In this document: positions 1 to 9,458 of the stretch, in pieces
Layout: every line of letters begins with the position of its first letter
Position numbering within the stretch: position 1 is the stretch's first letter
Origin: Litoreibacter albidus
GTDB lineage: Bacteria; Pseudomonadota; Alphaproteobacteria; Rhodobacterales; Rhodobacteraceae
NCBI RefSeq assembly: GCF_900107015.1
Contig: NZ_FNOI01000002.1
Span: forward strand, 1-64,000
DNA length: 64,000 bases
Direction: 5' to 3'
Position numbers and translations under genes: made by a program
Notes under the pieces: generated by a model
Databases searched by the model: none
The model's input: only the letters and a program-made list of their open reading frames with translations
What the model was told of the DNA's origin: nothing

Positions 1-137
<137 letters not shown>

Positions 138-182
138 TCACTTCGCGCGCTACCTATGCAGGATCGACGGAAAAATCAAGCG

Positions 183-842
183 TCAGTTAACCGCAGGTTT
201 CGCAGGTGTAGCCGTTGTCGCACTGCTGCCCGCAGCCGCGTCCGCTTTGGCCTGCGCGGCCAACGCGGCAAGGTCGTCTTTGGCGGAGGCATCTTTCGCG
301 TCTGCGTCCACATCCAGCCCAAACAAATCACCGTTTGCAACAAGCCAGCGCTCCACTGCTTTGGCGAATTGTGCACCCAGATTCTCCATCTGCTGTTCTT
401 TGGTGTTGAAAAAGCCCGACCCTACGAATGTTTCGCCATCCAGTTGTTCCAGCACCAATATCTGCTTGGAGCGGTCTTTCAGAATTGTCTTGGTCTCACT
501 GTCCCAAATATGCACGGTCATGCTCAATGCGGATCGAGGCGCGAGGGCCAAACGCCCCCCTTTCGTCGCAAGGATGTATCCGTCGAGGCTGTAGCTGATA
601 TGATAAAGCTTCTCGCCATCGTAGCGGCGGAACCGCTTGTCTATCGCCGCCTCAAGAACCTGCTCCCATTCCTCGGCCGTGGCCGCCCGCGTGACGCCCA
701 TCTTTTTGGCCTGATCCGTGACAGCCACATTGAGATCGAGTTTGAAGTCACCCAGCGGGACCTGCTCATCGGTGTCGGGGTTTGGCACGGCGCAGGCCGA
801 CAAAAAAGTGGCCGCAAACAAAGCGGTGAGAATGGCGCGCAT
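183..842 (-). CDS. Predicted lipoprotein (DUF6778-like)
   Basis: This is a 219-residue protein with a short signal peptide ending in a lipobox (LSAC, Cys16), so it should be lipid-anchored on the periplasmic side. The body contains an alpha/beta stretch with the segments LSMTVHIWDSETKTIL and QQMENLGAQFAKAVERWL. The last 45 residues are Ala/Lys/Asp-rich low complexity. It resembles small Rhodobacteraceae lipoproteins that I recall as DUF6778; no function is known. It sits upstream of tuf on the same strand and is divergent from the P450 gene. The lipoprotein assignment is firm; the family name is from memory. Confidence 0.8.
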   Translation of the reverse strand: MRAILTALFAATFLSACAVPNPDTDEQVPLGDFKLDLNVAVTDQAKKMGVTRAATAEEWEQVLEAAIDKRFRRYDGEKLYHISYSLDGYILATKGGRLALAPRSALSMTVHIWDSETKTILKDRSKQILVLEQLDGETFVGSGFFNTKEQQMENLGAQFAKAVERWLVANGDLFGLDVDADAKDASAKDDLAALAAQAKADAAAGSSATTATPAKPAVN

Positions 843-948
843 GGATAGGTCCCCCCAACAGGTTTAGCCAAATGGATAGCCGAGCCGCACGCAGGGTGCA
901 ATCATACGCCGCGTTGCCGTGACGCAAAGGCCACTTATATTAGGACAG

Positions 949-2307
949 ATGACGCACCAAAAACCCGAATACCCGCCACGCGCCCAGCTCGTTACCGAGA
1001 AATGGGGGATATTGCAGTCCCTGCGCGCCGCCCAACGAAACCTGTTGGAGATCATACCGGAGATCGCCCTGCACCAGCCTATAGTCACAGGAAAGATGGG
1101 CAAGCCATGGCATATGGTGATGGATCCGGACGCCATCCGACACATCCTGCGCGACCGGCTTGACGACTATCCGAAGTCCGACGTCACCAAGAACATTCTG
1201 CGCCCCGCCATTGGCGACAGCATGTTTGTCGCCGAGGGCGCGCATTGGCGGTGGCAACGACGCGCGGCCGCGCCCGTTTTCTCCCACCGCAATGTCGCCA
1301 ACCTTGCGCCGATCATGAGCGCCGCTGCCGACAGATCATGCGCACGGATCGGCGCACATGGGGGGCGGGCAGCAGATATGTATTCCGAGATGGTCACAGC
1401 CACCTTTGAAGTCATCTCGGATGTAACGTTCTCCGGCGACGAAGGGTTCGACCGCTCCGCCATCCACCGTGCCATTGACGGTTACATCGACAGCACCGCG
1501 CGGGTCTCCCTATTCGATGTTCTGGGATTGCCCACATGGATACCAAGGCCTGGCCGGATGCTCTCATCTGGCAGCATGAAGACAATGAAATCCATGGCGG
1601 ATGATGTGATCAGAAGTCGTGCCAGCAAGGGCGAGGACGAACTACCCGACCTTCTGGATTTGCTGCTGGCAGGGGAAGACCCCGAAACCAAAAGGTCCAT
1701 GAACCCATCCGAGCTACGCGACAACCTGCTGACGTTTATCGTTGCAGGCCATGAGACCACAGCCCTGACGTTAGGGTGGGCATTGTATCTGTGCGCCTTT
1801 GACGAGGCGGCGCAGGATCGCGCCCGCGAAGAGGCGCAATCGGTATTAGCTGGACGCACGGCCACCGAGTCCGATATAGCCAACCTGCCCTATATTCGGC
1901 AGATCATAGATGAGACCTTGCGGCTTTATCCGCCTGCCGCGTTCTTATCACGCACAGCGCAAAAGTCGGACGAGCTTTGCGGGCGGCCCATCGCAACTGG
2001 CGACACAGTAATGCTGCCTGTGTATGCCCTCCATCGCTCCCGATTGCTGTGGGACGACCCCGATGCTTTCGATCCGGACCGCTTTGCCAAAGACCGTAAG
2101 GTTGACAGGTTCGCTTACTTGCCGTTCGGCGACGGGCCTCGCATCTGCATTGGGATGAGCTTTGCGGTGCAAGAGGCCGTGATCATTCTGGCCACGATCC
2201 TGTCACGGTTCAAGTTCACACGGGTTCAGGGTAAAGACCCTGATCCTGTCTTGATCCTGACGCTCCGGCCAGAAGGCGGAGTATGGTTGAACGTCGAGAA
2301 GGCGTGA
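949..2307 (+). CDS. Cytochrome P450
   Basis: This 452-residue haem monooxygenase has the I-helix oxygen-activation motif AGHETT, the K-helix ETLR, the PERF-like region (DPDRF) and the haem-thiolate loop FGDGPRICIG with its Cys ligand. These are all hallmarks of an intact P450. The ATG at 949 is preferred, with AGGA just upstream. An in-frame GTG at 919 would add ten residues but lacks a visible ribosome site. No ferredoxin, reductase or biosynthetic cluster lies nearby, so the substrate and redox partner are unknown. The gene converges on the beta-galactosidase gene with a 12-base gap. Confidence 0.93.
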   Translation: MTHQKPEYPPRAQLVTEKWGILQSLRAAQRNLLEIIPEIALHQPIVTGKMGKPWHMVMDPDAIRHILRDRLDDYPKSDVTKNILRPAIGDSMFVAEGAHWRWQRRAAAPVFSHRNVANLAPIMSAAADRSCARIGAHGGRAADMYSEMVTATFEVISDVTFSGDEGFDRSAIHRAIDGYIDSTARVSLFDVLGLPTWIPRPGRMLSSGSMKTMKSMADDVIRSRASKGEDELPDLLDLLLAGEDPETKRSMNPSELRDNLLTFIVAGHETTALTLGWALYLCAFDEAAQDRAREEAQSVLAGRTATESDIANLPYIRQIIDETLRLYPPAAFLSRTAQKSDELCGRPIATGDTVMLPVYALHRSRLLWDDPDAFDPDRFAKDRKVDRFAYLPFGDGPRICIGMSFAVQEAVIILATILSRFKFTRVQGKDPDPVLILTLRPEGGVWLNVEKA

Positions 2308-2319
2308 CACACTCGCCTG

Positions 2320-4251
2320 TCATTCAAGGTCCGTCGAACTCTGCCGGTGCACCCCAGCCGCGTCCAGCGTCCGCCCATCCACCACCACCGGCTCTGCGTT
2401 GTAATTGAACCAGAACCGCTCCTCGGCGCAGTCGCGGACACGAACGCCGTCGGGCAAATCCATCGTCGCAATACCCGCCGCCGCACATTTGCGCTTGATG
2501 AGTCTCCGCAGCGCGTTTTGGTCCAGCCACGCTCCCACGTAACTCAACCGGTCACTCCCCATGATAACGGGCGCTCCATCGACGCTACGCTCTTCGACAT
2601 CGGCCGCGCCGTGCAAGGCCTCGCGGTAGATATGCAAGCACCCGCCGCCCTGAAGCCCAACGGGCATATCCGGTCGCAGGCTTTCGACATGGGTCACAGT
2701 AACATCAAGCCCCGGCATCGCGGGTGGCAGCGGGACAGGCATGGACATATCGACGTCACGCGCACCGCTTCTGGGCCCGAAGACAACTTGCGCCGCGCAG
2801 GATGACAGCGCGGCCTTCATAGCGTCCGGCATGTGCATCAAGCCCGGGGCCACGACCAGCTTGTAGCCCGTCAAATCAGGCTTTCCGGCTGGGACAATAT
2901 CCAACGACAACCCAAGGCTACGCAGCGCTTTGTACCACTCAAAAACCAGCCCGAAGTAAGTCAGCCCTTGCCCGTGCGGTTGAACCGTCCAAGCGAAGTC
3001 CGCATCATAGTCGAACACGATGGCCACATCAGCGCGGCCTTGCGCAACATCGGGCGCGCTGGCAAGTTCCTCTGCCACTTGCCGCGCCTCTTGCAAGCCC
3101 GGGGCATCAACGCTGTCGGGTCGCAAAAGACCCGCGTGCATCTGTTCTTGCGCGAAAGGTGCCTGCCGCCACCGAAAGAAGCACACCGCCTCCGCGCCGT
3201 GGGCGAAGGCCTCCCAACTCCAGAGACGAACCATGCCTGGCCATGGCGCGGGGTTATAGGGGGCCCAATTCACGGGGCCGGGCTGCTGCTCCATGACCCA
3301 CCACCGCCCGCGCCCGACGGCGCGGTACAAATCGTGGTGCATGGCCTGAAAGTCCGGATCCCCTTGCTGCGCGTAACGGCGTTGCCAGTCATCTTTTGCC
3401 CCGACGCGGTCCTCTAGAAAGCCCAACGGGTAGCTGTCCCATGATGCGATATCCAAATCTGCTCCGACGGCGAAATGGTCGAAGTCCGTGATCCGCCCCA
3501 TGTAGTTGTGCGTGATCGGCGCATCCGTATGCGCCCGCAGGATATCCACCTGAAGCCTGTTAAACGCGACCACTTGATCAGAACTAAAGCGTCGGAACGC
3601 CAGACTGTGCGCGGGGTTCGGTTCTGTCACCGTCAGGTTTGGCAGATCGATCTGCCCGAAGTCATCATACTCCATCGACCAAAACTTGTTGCCCCAAGCA
3701 CGGTTGAGCGCGTCAATGTCGCCAGAGTTACCGTTCCCTAAGTATCGGCCACGAAGCCATGATTGAAAAGCTTTGCGTGCCGCGTCGCTGTACGAAATCG
3801 TCGTGTCGTGACACCCGTACTCGTTATCTGTCTGCCATGCGCCCACATGCGGATTGTCACCGTAACGCTTCGCCATCGCGGTAACGATCCGCGCACACTC
3901 CGATTTGTACCCCTCATGGCTGAAGCAGTAGTGCCTGCGCGAGCCAAACTTGCGCGGGCGGCCCTCCACATCGACGGCCAGCATGTCAGGGTAACGGTCA
4001 ATCATCCAGCGAGGGGGCGTGGCCGTCGGTGTACCCAACACGACCTTCAATCCAGCAGCACCCAAAACCGCAATGGCGTCATCCAGCCATTCAAAATGAT
4101 AGTCGCCCCGCGCAGGCTCCAGCTGGCTCCACGAAAACTCCCCGATGCGGACCCACGTCAGGCCAAGCTCCGCCATGCGGCGGGCGTCGTCTTCCCAAAT
4201 CTCACGCGGCCAGTGCTCTGGGTAGTAGCACGTCCCAAGGGTTCTTTTCAT
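2320..4251 (-). CDS. Beta-galactosidase, glycoside hydrolase family 42
   Basis: This 643-residue enzyme starts MKRTLGTCYYPEHWP, the typical GH42 opening. It carries the acid/base Glu in TDNEYG and the nucleophile Glu in the VMEQQPGPVNW motif. It then continues into a trimerisation-like domain and a small C-terminal beta domain. It would release galactose from beta-galactosides; the absence of a signal peptide points to the cytoplasm. It is the last gene of the galactoside operon. Its ATG overlaps the dgoA stop by one base (TAATG), indicating translational coupling. A longer reading frame upstream of this ATG lies inside dgoA and is not used. Confidence 0.93.
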   Translation of the reverse strand: MKRTLGTCYYPEHWPREIWEDDARRMAELGLTWVRIGEFSWSQLEPARGDYHFEWLDDAIAVLGAAGLKVVLGTPTATPPRWMIDRYPDMLAVDVEGRPRKFGSRRHYCFSHEGYKSECARIVTAMAKRYGDNPHVGAWQTDNEYGCHDTTISYSDAARKAFQSWLRGRYLGNGNSGDIDALNRAWGNKFWSMEYDDFGQIDLPNLTVTEPNPAHSLAFRRFSSDQVVAFNRLQVDILRAHTDAPITHNYMGRITDFDHFAVGADLDIASWDSYPLGFLEDRVGAKDDWQRRYAQQGDPDFQAMHHDLYRAVGRGRWWVMEQQPGPVNWAPYNPAPWPGMVRLWSWEAFAHGAEAVCFFRWRQAPFAQEQMHAGLLRPDSVDAPGLQEARQVAEELASAPDVAQGRADVAIVFDYDADFAWTVQPHGQGLTYFGLVFEWYKALRSLGLSLDIVPAGKPDLTGYKLVVAPGLMHMPDAMKAALSSCAAQVVFGPRSGARDVDMSMPVPLPPAMPGLDVTVTHVESLRPDMPVGLQGGGCLHIYREALHGAADVEERSVDGAPVIMGSDRLSYVGAWLDQNALRRLIKRKCAAAGIATMDLPDGVRVRDCAEERFWFNYNAEPVVVDGRTLDAAGVHRQSSTDLE

Positions 4252-4853
4252 TACGCCAACTCGTCGTAGGCCGCGACGATCTCCGCCGCGCGCGCCTTGA
4301 CATCGGCGACCGAAAATCCGGGTTTGTAAATGCCCGTACCAATGCCAAACCCAGCCGCCCCAGCCGCGATCCATTCGGCAAAGTTGGCTGGGCCAACCCC
4401 GCCCACAGCATACATTTCTGTCTTAGGAGGCAGGACTGCCGATATGGCTTTCAACCCGTCGGTCCCCATCAGGAATGAGGGAAAAATCTTTAACCCGTCA
4501 GCCCCTGCCCGCAGCGCGGCGAAGCACTCGGTCGGGGTCAGAACGCCCGGGTAGGACGCCATGCCCGCAGCTTTGGACGCCGCAATTACGTCTGTATTCG
4601 CGTCCGGAGACACGATCATCTTGCCGCCCGCTGTTGCCACATCCGCCACGTCTTGAGCACTTAACACGGTGCCCGCGCCAATTAGGGCATCTTGTCCGAA
4701 GGCATCCGCCATTCGCTGAATACTAACCAACGGATCGGGCGAATTCAGCGGCACCTCAATCCGGTCAATCCCTGCATCAATCAGCGCGGCGCATACGCCC
4801 ACAGCTTCATCTGGCTGAACACCCCGCAATATGGCGATGACTTTACGGCTCAT
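4251..4853 (-). CDS. dgoA: 2-dehydro-3-deoxy-6-phosphogalactonate aldolase
   Basis: This 200-residue class I aldolase of the KDPG/KDPGal family cleaves 2-keto-3-deoxy-6-phosphogalactonate into pyruvate and glyceraldehyde 3-phosphate. It shows the catalytic Glu in RIEVPLN, the phosphate-site GAGTV segment and the Schiff-base Lys in GLKIFPS, followed by AVGGV. The KDPGal specificity (rather than KDPG) is inferred from the adjacent dgoK and the galactosidases. The start overlaps the dgoK stop by four bases (ATGA), and the stop overlaps the beta-galactosidase start. Confidence 0.92.
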   Translation of the reverse strand: MSRKVIAILRGVQPDEAVGVCAALIDAGIDRIEVPLNSPDPLVSIQRMADAFGQDALIGAGTVLSAQDVADVATAGGKMIVSPDANTDVIAASKAAGMASYPGVLTPTECFAALRAGADGLKIFPSFLMGTDGLKAISAVLPPKTEMYAVGGVGPANFAEWIAAGAAGFGIGTGIYKPGFSVADVKARAAEIVAAYDELA

Positions 4854-5764
4854 AGAGATGTCTCCTTCAATGTTTCAAACGCCGACTTCAGCCCGCTCAG
4901 CGTAGTGGCTTCTACGTTGGCGCAGGCCGCATCAACGCCTTGCTCTTGCAGCGCCGAGCGATACAAATCAGATAATCCACCGTCGCCAATGATGGCCACG
5001 TTCTGGCCCAGCCAGTAAGGCCGTGCACCAGCCAACTCGGCACCGATCAACAACCCCGACAACCTCGAACGCGCGGCAACCGGTGACATGTCAGCCACCA
5101 ATGCGCCCGCACGCAAACCAAACAACGCCGCCGTCACGGATTGAGGCCGCGACATCGCGTCGGTCAACGCGTCTTTAAACACGCCTGAATCGAAGCCTTC
5201 CGCGGACACGCTGTGGCGCAATACGGATTGCTGCGACAGCAGCGCAAACACCTCACCAGTCATGAAGGTCTGAAAGCTAACGACCTCCCCGAGGCTGATG
5301 TGCACCCACTTCGTGTGCGTACCCGGCATGCAGAGCACGCCGTCAAAGTCCGGATTGTCCGCCAGATATCCGGAGATCTGAGTTTCCTCACCACGCATAA
5401 CATCTGGCGGCGTCATCTGCTTTATTCCCGGTAGGATATGGACAGAAATGCGTGGGTCAGTCGCCACGACGTGAAAAGCGTTCTGACCGTCAGCAGGCGC
5501 ACACGGCGTGCTTAAGTACGCCGCTTCGGCCCAACCCTGACGGGAGCCCACCATGCCACAGCACAGCACCGGCAAGGTTTTCCCTGTTTTCAAATATGGC
5601 TCAATCAGCGCGAGTAATGCGCCCTCGAACGCATCACGGGTGAGCACCCCCATACCCTGATCTGATGTATGGCTGGCGATTGCATTACCAGCCGCGTCAA
5701 TTGCCCAGACGCGCAGGTTTGACGTCCCCCAATCAACCGCAATCCACGCAGCATGTTCCATCAC
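4850..5764 (-). CDS. dgoK: 2-dehydro-3-deoxygalactonokinase
   Basis: This 304-residue protein of the DgoK family phosphorylates 2-keto-3-deoxygalactonate at the expense of ATP. The N-terminal AVDWGTSNLR motif is the phosphate-1 loop of this sugar-kinase fold. GVLCMPGTHTKWV and IIGDGGL are further family blocks. It acts in the cytoplasm directly before DgoA, and the two genes overlap by four bases. Its own start overlaps the stop of the upstream dehydrogenase, so the whole group is probably translated in a coupled manner. Confidence 0.93.
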   Translation of the reverse strand: MMEHAAWIAVDWGTSNLRVWAIDAAGNAIASHTSDQGMGVLTRDAFEGALLALIEPYLKTGKTLPVLCCGMVGSRQGWAEAAYLSTPCAPADGQNAFHVVATDPRISVHILPGIKQMTPPDVMRGEETQISGYLADNPDFDGVLCMPGTHTKWVHISLGEVVSFQTFMTGEVFALLSQQSVLRHSVSAEGFDSGVFKDALTDAMSRPQSVTAALFGLRAGALVADMSPVAARSRLSGLLIGAELAGARPYWLGQNVAIIGDGGLSDLYRSALQEQGVDAACANVEATTLSGLKSAFETLKETSL

Positions 5765-6531
5765 CCAGTCACCACCACGCCGCCGTCAATAACAAGCGCT
5801 TGCCCGGTCATCATCCGGCTGGTGTTCGACGCCAAGAACAATACCGCATCCACCATGTCTTGTGGGGCCAGCGTATCCTTCAGGCATTGACGGGCCATAT
5901 GCGCCTCCAAGCCTTCAGGCGTCACCCAGAGTTCCTTTTGCTTATCGGTCAACACCCAACCCGGTGCCAATGCGTTCACACGAATTCTGTCCGGCCCGAA
6001 TTCGCGCGCAAGACTGCGCGTCATACCGTTGATGCCGGAGTTGGCTGTCGTGTAGGCAACGTAGCCTGCGTTGCCCATCATATAGCTGGTCGACGAGAAG
6101 TTGATGATAGAGCCACCGCCAGCCGCGCGCATCCCCTCAATAACCGCCTGACAGGTAAAGAAGTACGCCTTCAGGTTAATCGCCATCGACCAATCCCAGT
6201 AGTCCTCATCGACATCCAAGGACGCGTGGCGTTGGTCATTCGCTGCATTGTTGACCAGCACGGTGATCGGTCCATGCGCTTCGCTGGCCTCTGCAATGCA
6301 ACTTTTCAGGCGATCAGTATCAGTGATGTCACATTGCAAAAACATAGGACGCACGCCGTGCTTCGCCTCCATCTCATCCGCAAATTCGGTCGCATCGGAG
6401 CGCTGCACAAAAGCGACTTTTGCGCCCTGTGCCATCAGCCCATCCGTCAGAGACGCACCAATACCCGAGCCACCACCGGTCACAAAAACCGAAGCGCCTT
6501 TAAGGTCGTGAAATGTCGCCGTCTGAGTCAT
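5761..6531 (-). CDS. SDR sugar dehydrogenase, probable galactose 1-dehydrogenase, with atypical active site
   Basis: This 256-residue classical short-chain dehydrogenase has the TGGGSGIG nucleotide loop (residues 18-25), NNAAN (95-99) and catalytic Ser about 147. Its place between alpha-galactosidase and dgoK suggests oxidation of D-galactose to galactonolactone with NAD(P). The YxxxK motif reads Tyr160-Thr-Thr-Ala-Asn164: the usual catalytic Lys is an Asn (codon AAC at 6040-6042). The rest of the fold looks intact, including VNALAPGWV and a GQALVIDGG end. The start ATG at 6531 overlaps the alpha-galactosidase stop. Substrate is inferred from context only. Confidence 0.85.
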   Translation of the reverse strand: MTQTATFHDLKGASVFVTGGGSGIGASLTDGLMAQGAKVAFVQRSDATEFADEMEAKHGVRPMFLQCDITDTDRLKSCIAEASEAHGPITVLVNNAANDQRHASLDVDEDYWDWSMAINLKAYFFTCQAVIEGMRAAGGGSIINFSSTSYMMGNAGYVAYTTANSGINGMTRSLAREFGPDRIRVNALAPGWVLTDKQKELWVTPEGLEAHMARQCLKDTLAPQDMVDAVLFLASNTSRMMTGQALVIDGGVVVTG

Positions 6532-8612
6532 ATCCGTGTTCCTTCGATAACCCACATTGTTTCGGGAAAGGACCATGGCAGGGTCAGGCCATGGCTCATC
6601 AGGTAAGTACCGCTTAGTTCCAACGGGGTCGTTTTGATCGCCTGATCCCCGCGCGACAACGCAGTTGCATCATCACGGTTCACCAGTTCTATGCGGTACT
6701 TGGCATTGGGCGTAAGACGGGTCAGACGCAAGGGGCGCGGTGATATCTGGCGGCTCGTATCTGCCTTGCCTGCAAACACGATAAACTTGCCGCCGCCTTC
6801 AGCCAGTTGTTGCTCTGCGATCATCGCGGGGTCGGCGCTATCGAGCCGCAGAATGTCGGCCCGCAGCATCCAATCTCTGTTGGATTTCCACCACGCGGTC
6901 ACATCTGTCAGAACTTCGGCCTCGACCTCGGTTAGCTCGCGCGGGTCCATCTCGAAGCCCATGTGTCGCTGCGCCGCGACCCACGCGCGAAAGCGGATAT
7001 CCAAGACCCGTCCAGAGGTGTGACACGTGCGTGGACCCACGTGGCTGCCTGTGACGGCCATTGGTAGAAAAATTGCCGCGTTGTGCTGCATCCGGAGGCG
7101 CTCAAGCGCGTCGTTGCTGTCGGACAACCAAACGCGGTGGGTGCGCTTTAGAATGCCAAAGTCAATGCGTCCGCCACCGGACGCGCAGCTTTCGATCTCG
7201 ACCTGCGGGAACGCCTCCTGCAAGCGGTCGATCAACTGGTAGGAGCCGCGTGTCTGTGCCGCATCAGGCATAGGCAGAACGCGGTTGTGGTCCCACTTGA
7301 TGTAGTCGATCGCGTTGTCACGGAGGACTTTGCTGATCCGGTCAAACAGGAACGCCTGCACTTCAGGCAACGCCATATTCAGCGCTTTCTGGTTGCGGCC
7401 CAAGGTCTGATCCTCTGCGCCCAGTGCCCAGTCGGGGTGCGCTCGGTGAATGTCGCTGTCAGGGTTGATCATCTCCGGCTCAAACCAGATGCCGAATGTC
7501 ATTCCAAGCCCGTGCACATGGTCGATTAGCGGCGTCAAGCCGTCGGGGTATTTACGTGGATCGACCTCCCAATCGCTCAGGGCGCGGGTATCATCATCAC
7601 GACCGCCGAACCAACCGTCGTCCAAGACAAACCGCTCCGCACCCAGCTTGGCCGCACGGGTCGCGATGTCTTTCAACTCTGGCAGGTTATGGTCGAAATA
7701 AACGGCCTCCCAACAATTGAAATGGACTGGCCGCGTGCGATTGGGGTCGGGAAACTGCACTATCTCGTCACGCGTATGACGTTGAAATGCAACCGCGCAG
7801 CCGTTGATACCGTCGTCGGAGAACACAGCATAAAGCGGTGCTGTCTCGAAGCGGGTTTGCGGGGCGCTTTCCACCCGCGCGGCATGGCCGAACTGGATTT
7901 GCCTACGACCGTCCGGCAACTCCTCCGCCACCATCCGGTGACCACCCGACCAGCCGTAATGGAATGCATAGGCGTGCCCTTGTACATTCGTTGCGCCGCG
8001 GCAGGGCACGATCAGGCCGGGGAAATGCTCATGGCCGGTGCGCCCCGTGCGGTTCTCGCGGTACCGTATGCCAGCAGACCACGGTGTGCGGTTCAACTGA
8101 AACTCGCCACACCAGCGCCCCGCAACATCTATCATCTCATCCGATAGCTGGGGGGCGGGAAACACTGGCGCACTGAGCCAATGGAGGTGGACAGGATCCA
8201 CAGCCTCCAATGTCGCGCGCGCCTCTATGATGTGGGTACGTCGGTTGATCGCAAACTGCGCGGTGTACGTTAGCGCGTTCACCTCATCAGTATACGTAAG
8301 CGTTAAGCTATCAGGCCCGCTGTCCGCTTTGGCAAAACAAAACTTCGGCAAAAGCGGCGTGCCGTCTTTCGCCCGCAAGATCAGCCCCGGTTGCCCGGGG
8401 AAGGTGCGCGTCGCCTCTGGGCACAGCGACAGCTCCGGATTGGCATCCAGCATGCCACCTGTGACGTCGATAGCGTAGGCATGGTAGAGGGTGGTGAGGT
8501 CTTCGTCCTCCGCCAGATGCGGCCCCCAATAGACCACCTCTGCGAGGCGATCATTATAGGAAGCGAGCACCAGCGATTGGCGGTCATCATCCAGTCGCCA
8601 GCATTGGATCAT
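6528..8612 (-). CDS. Alpha-galactosidase, glycoside hydrolase family 36
   Basis: This 694-residue GH36 enzyme hydrolyses terminal alpha-galactosyl residues, for example from melibiose or raffinose. It has the N-terminal beta-sandwich, then the barrel with VLDDGWFGGRDDD, FGIWFEPEMIN and the nucleophile Asp in YIKWDHNR. The ESCASGGGR motif and the acid/base Asp in SDSND follow. No signal peptide is seen, so it should be cytoplasmic and act on oligosaccharides brought in by the adjacent ABC transporter. It overlaps both neighbours by four bases. Confidence 0.94.
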   Translation of the reverse strand: MIQCWRLDDDRQSLVLASYNDRLAEVVYWGPHLAEDEDLTTLYHAYAIDVTGGMLDANPELSLCPEATRTFPGQPGLILRAKDGTPLLPKFCFAKADSGPDSLTLTYTDEVNALTYTAQFAINRRTHIIEARATLEAVDPVHLHWLSAPVFPAPQLSDEMIDVAGRWCGEFQLNRTPWSAGIRYRENRTGRTGHEHFPGLIVPCRGATNVQGHAYAFHYGWSGGHRMVAEELPDGRRQIQFGHAARVESAPQTRFETAPLYAVFSDDGINGCAVAFQRHTRDEIVQFPDPNRTRPVHFNCWEAVYFDHNLPELKDIATRAAKLGAERFVLDDGWFGGRDDDTRALSDWEVDPRKYPDGLTPLIDHVHGLGMTFGIWFEPEMINPDSDIHRAHPDWALGAEDQTLGRNQKALNMALPEVQAFLFDRISKVLRDNAIDYIKWDHNRVLPMPDAAQTRGSYQLIDRLQEAFPQVEIESCASGGGRIDFGILKRTHRVWLSDSNDALERLRMQHNAAIFLPMAVTGSHVGPRTCHTSGRVLDIRFRAWVAAQRHMGFEMDPRELTEVEAEVLTDVTAWWKSNRDWMLRADILRLDSADPAMIAEQQLAEGGGKFIVFAGKADTSRQISPRPLRLTRLTPNAKYRIELVNRDDATALSRGDQAIKTTPLELSGTYLMSHGLTLPWSFPETMWVIEGTRI

Positions 8613-9457
8613 TTAACAGCTCCGAGAGTGAGGCCCGCGATGAAGTGCTTTTGCATCAAGAAAAACATCGCGACTGGTGGGAGTGCGGCGACAATCGCGC
8701 CTGCGCTCATCAAATGATAGGCGGCGCGGTATTGCGCGTTGAACGAGGTGATGCCCGCCGTCACGGGCTGCGATTCAGCGCCCTGCGTCAATACGACTGC
8801 CCAAAAGTAATCGTTCCAGATGAACGTAAAGATCAGCACCGCTAGCGCCGCGATTGCAGGCTTCATCAACGGCAGCACGACGTAAACGAAAATCTTCCAT
8901 TCGGCGACACCCTCCACCCGCGCGGCTTCGATCAACGCAAACGGTAGCCCCTTGATGAAGTTGCGCATGAAGAGCGTGCAGAACCCTGTTTGAAACGCGA
9001 TGTGAAACAGCACAAGTCCGGTCTTGGTGTTGTAAAGCCCAAGGTCCAGCGTCAGATCCCGCACGGGCACCATCAGGATTTGGAACGGCACAAAGTTACC
9101 CGCCACAAACATGAAAAACAGCCAAAGGTTAGCTTTGAATTTGTAGATCCCCAACGCAAAGCCCGCCATGCAGGACAACGCAACCGCACCTATGGCGGTC
9201 GGGACTGTGATAAGGATCGAGTTCAGCAAATACCGTGGCATGTCGGACTCGAAGAACACTTTTCCGTAGTTCTCCCAGCCGCCAAATTGCGACGGCAGCG
9301 TCCAGTAATCCCCGCTGGAAAAATCTGCCGCTGGCTTGACCGAGAAAAGAGCAACCGCGATCAGCGGCAGCAACCACAAGATCAGCGCGACGGGCAGCAG
9401 TGACTGATACCCCAGCTGAATGGAGCGCGAAGACTTCTCAATCGGTTTCGGAAACAT
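8609..9457 (-). CDS. Carbohydrate ABC transporter permease (MalG type)
   Basis: This 282-residue inner-membrane protein has about six hydrophobic segments. Its EAA loop (EAARVEGVAEWKIF followed by PLMKP) docks the ATPase. Its C-terminal form and length match the MalG/UgpE class of CUT1 sugar transporters. It pairs with the MalF-type permease one base upstream (9459-10382) and presumably imports galactosides. The stop overlaps the alpha-galactosidase start by four bases. Confidence 0.93.
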   Translation of the reverse strand: MFPKPIEKSSRSIQLGYQSLLPVALILWLLPLIAVALFSVKPAADFSSGDYWTLPSQFGGWENYGKVFFESDMPRYLLNSILITVPTAIGAVALSCMAGFALGIYKFKANLWLFFMFVAGNFVPFQILMVPVRDLTLDLGLYNTKTGLVLFHIAFQTGFCTLFMRNFIKGLPFALIEAARVEGVAEWKIFVYVVLPLMKPAIAALAVLIFTFIWNDYFWAVVLTQGAESQPVTAGITSFNAQYRAAYHLMSAGAIVAALPPVAMFFLMQKHFIAGLTLGAVK

Positions 9458-9458
9458 C

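Noticed and set aside
5665-6606. Long plus-strand open frame opposite dgoK and the sugar dehydrogenase
   Set aside because: It is an antisense shadow: no ribosome site, Arg/His-rich composition unlike a known fold, and two well-recognised genes on the other strand.
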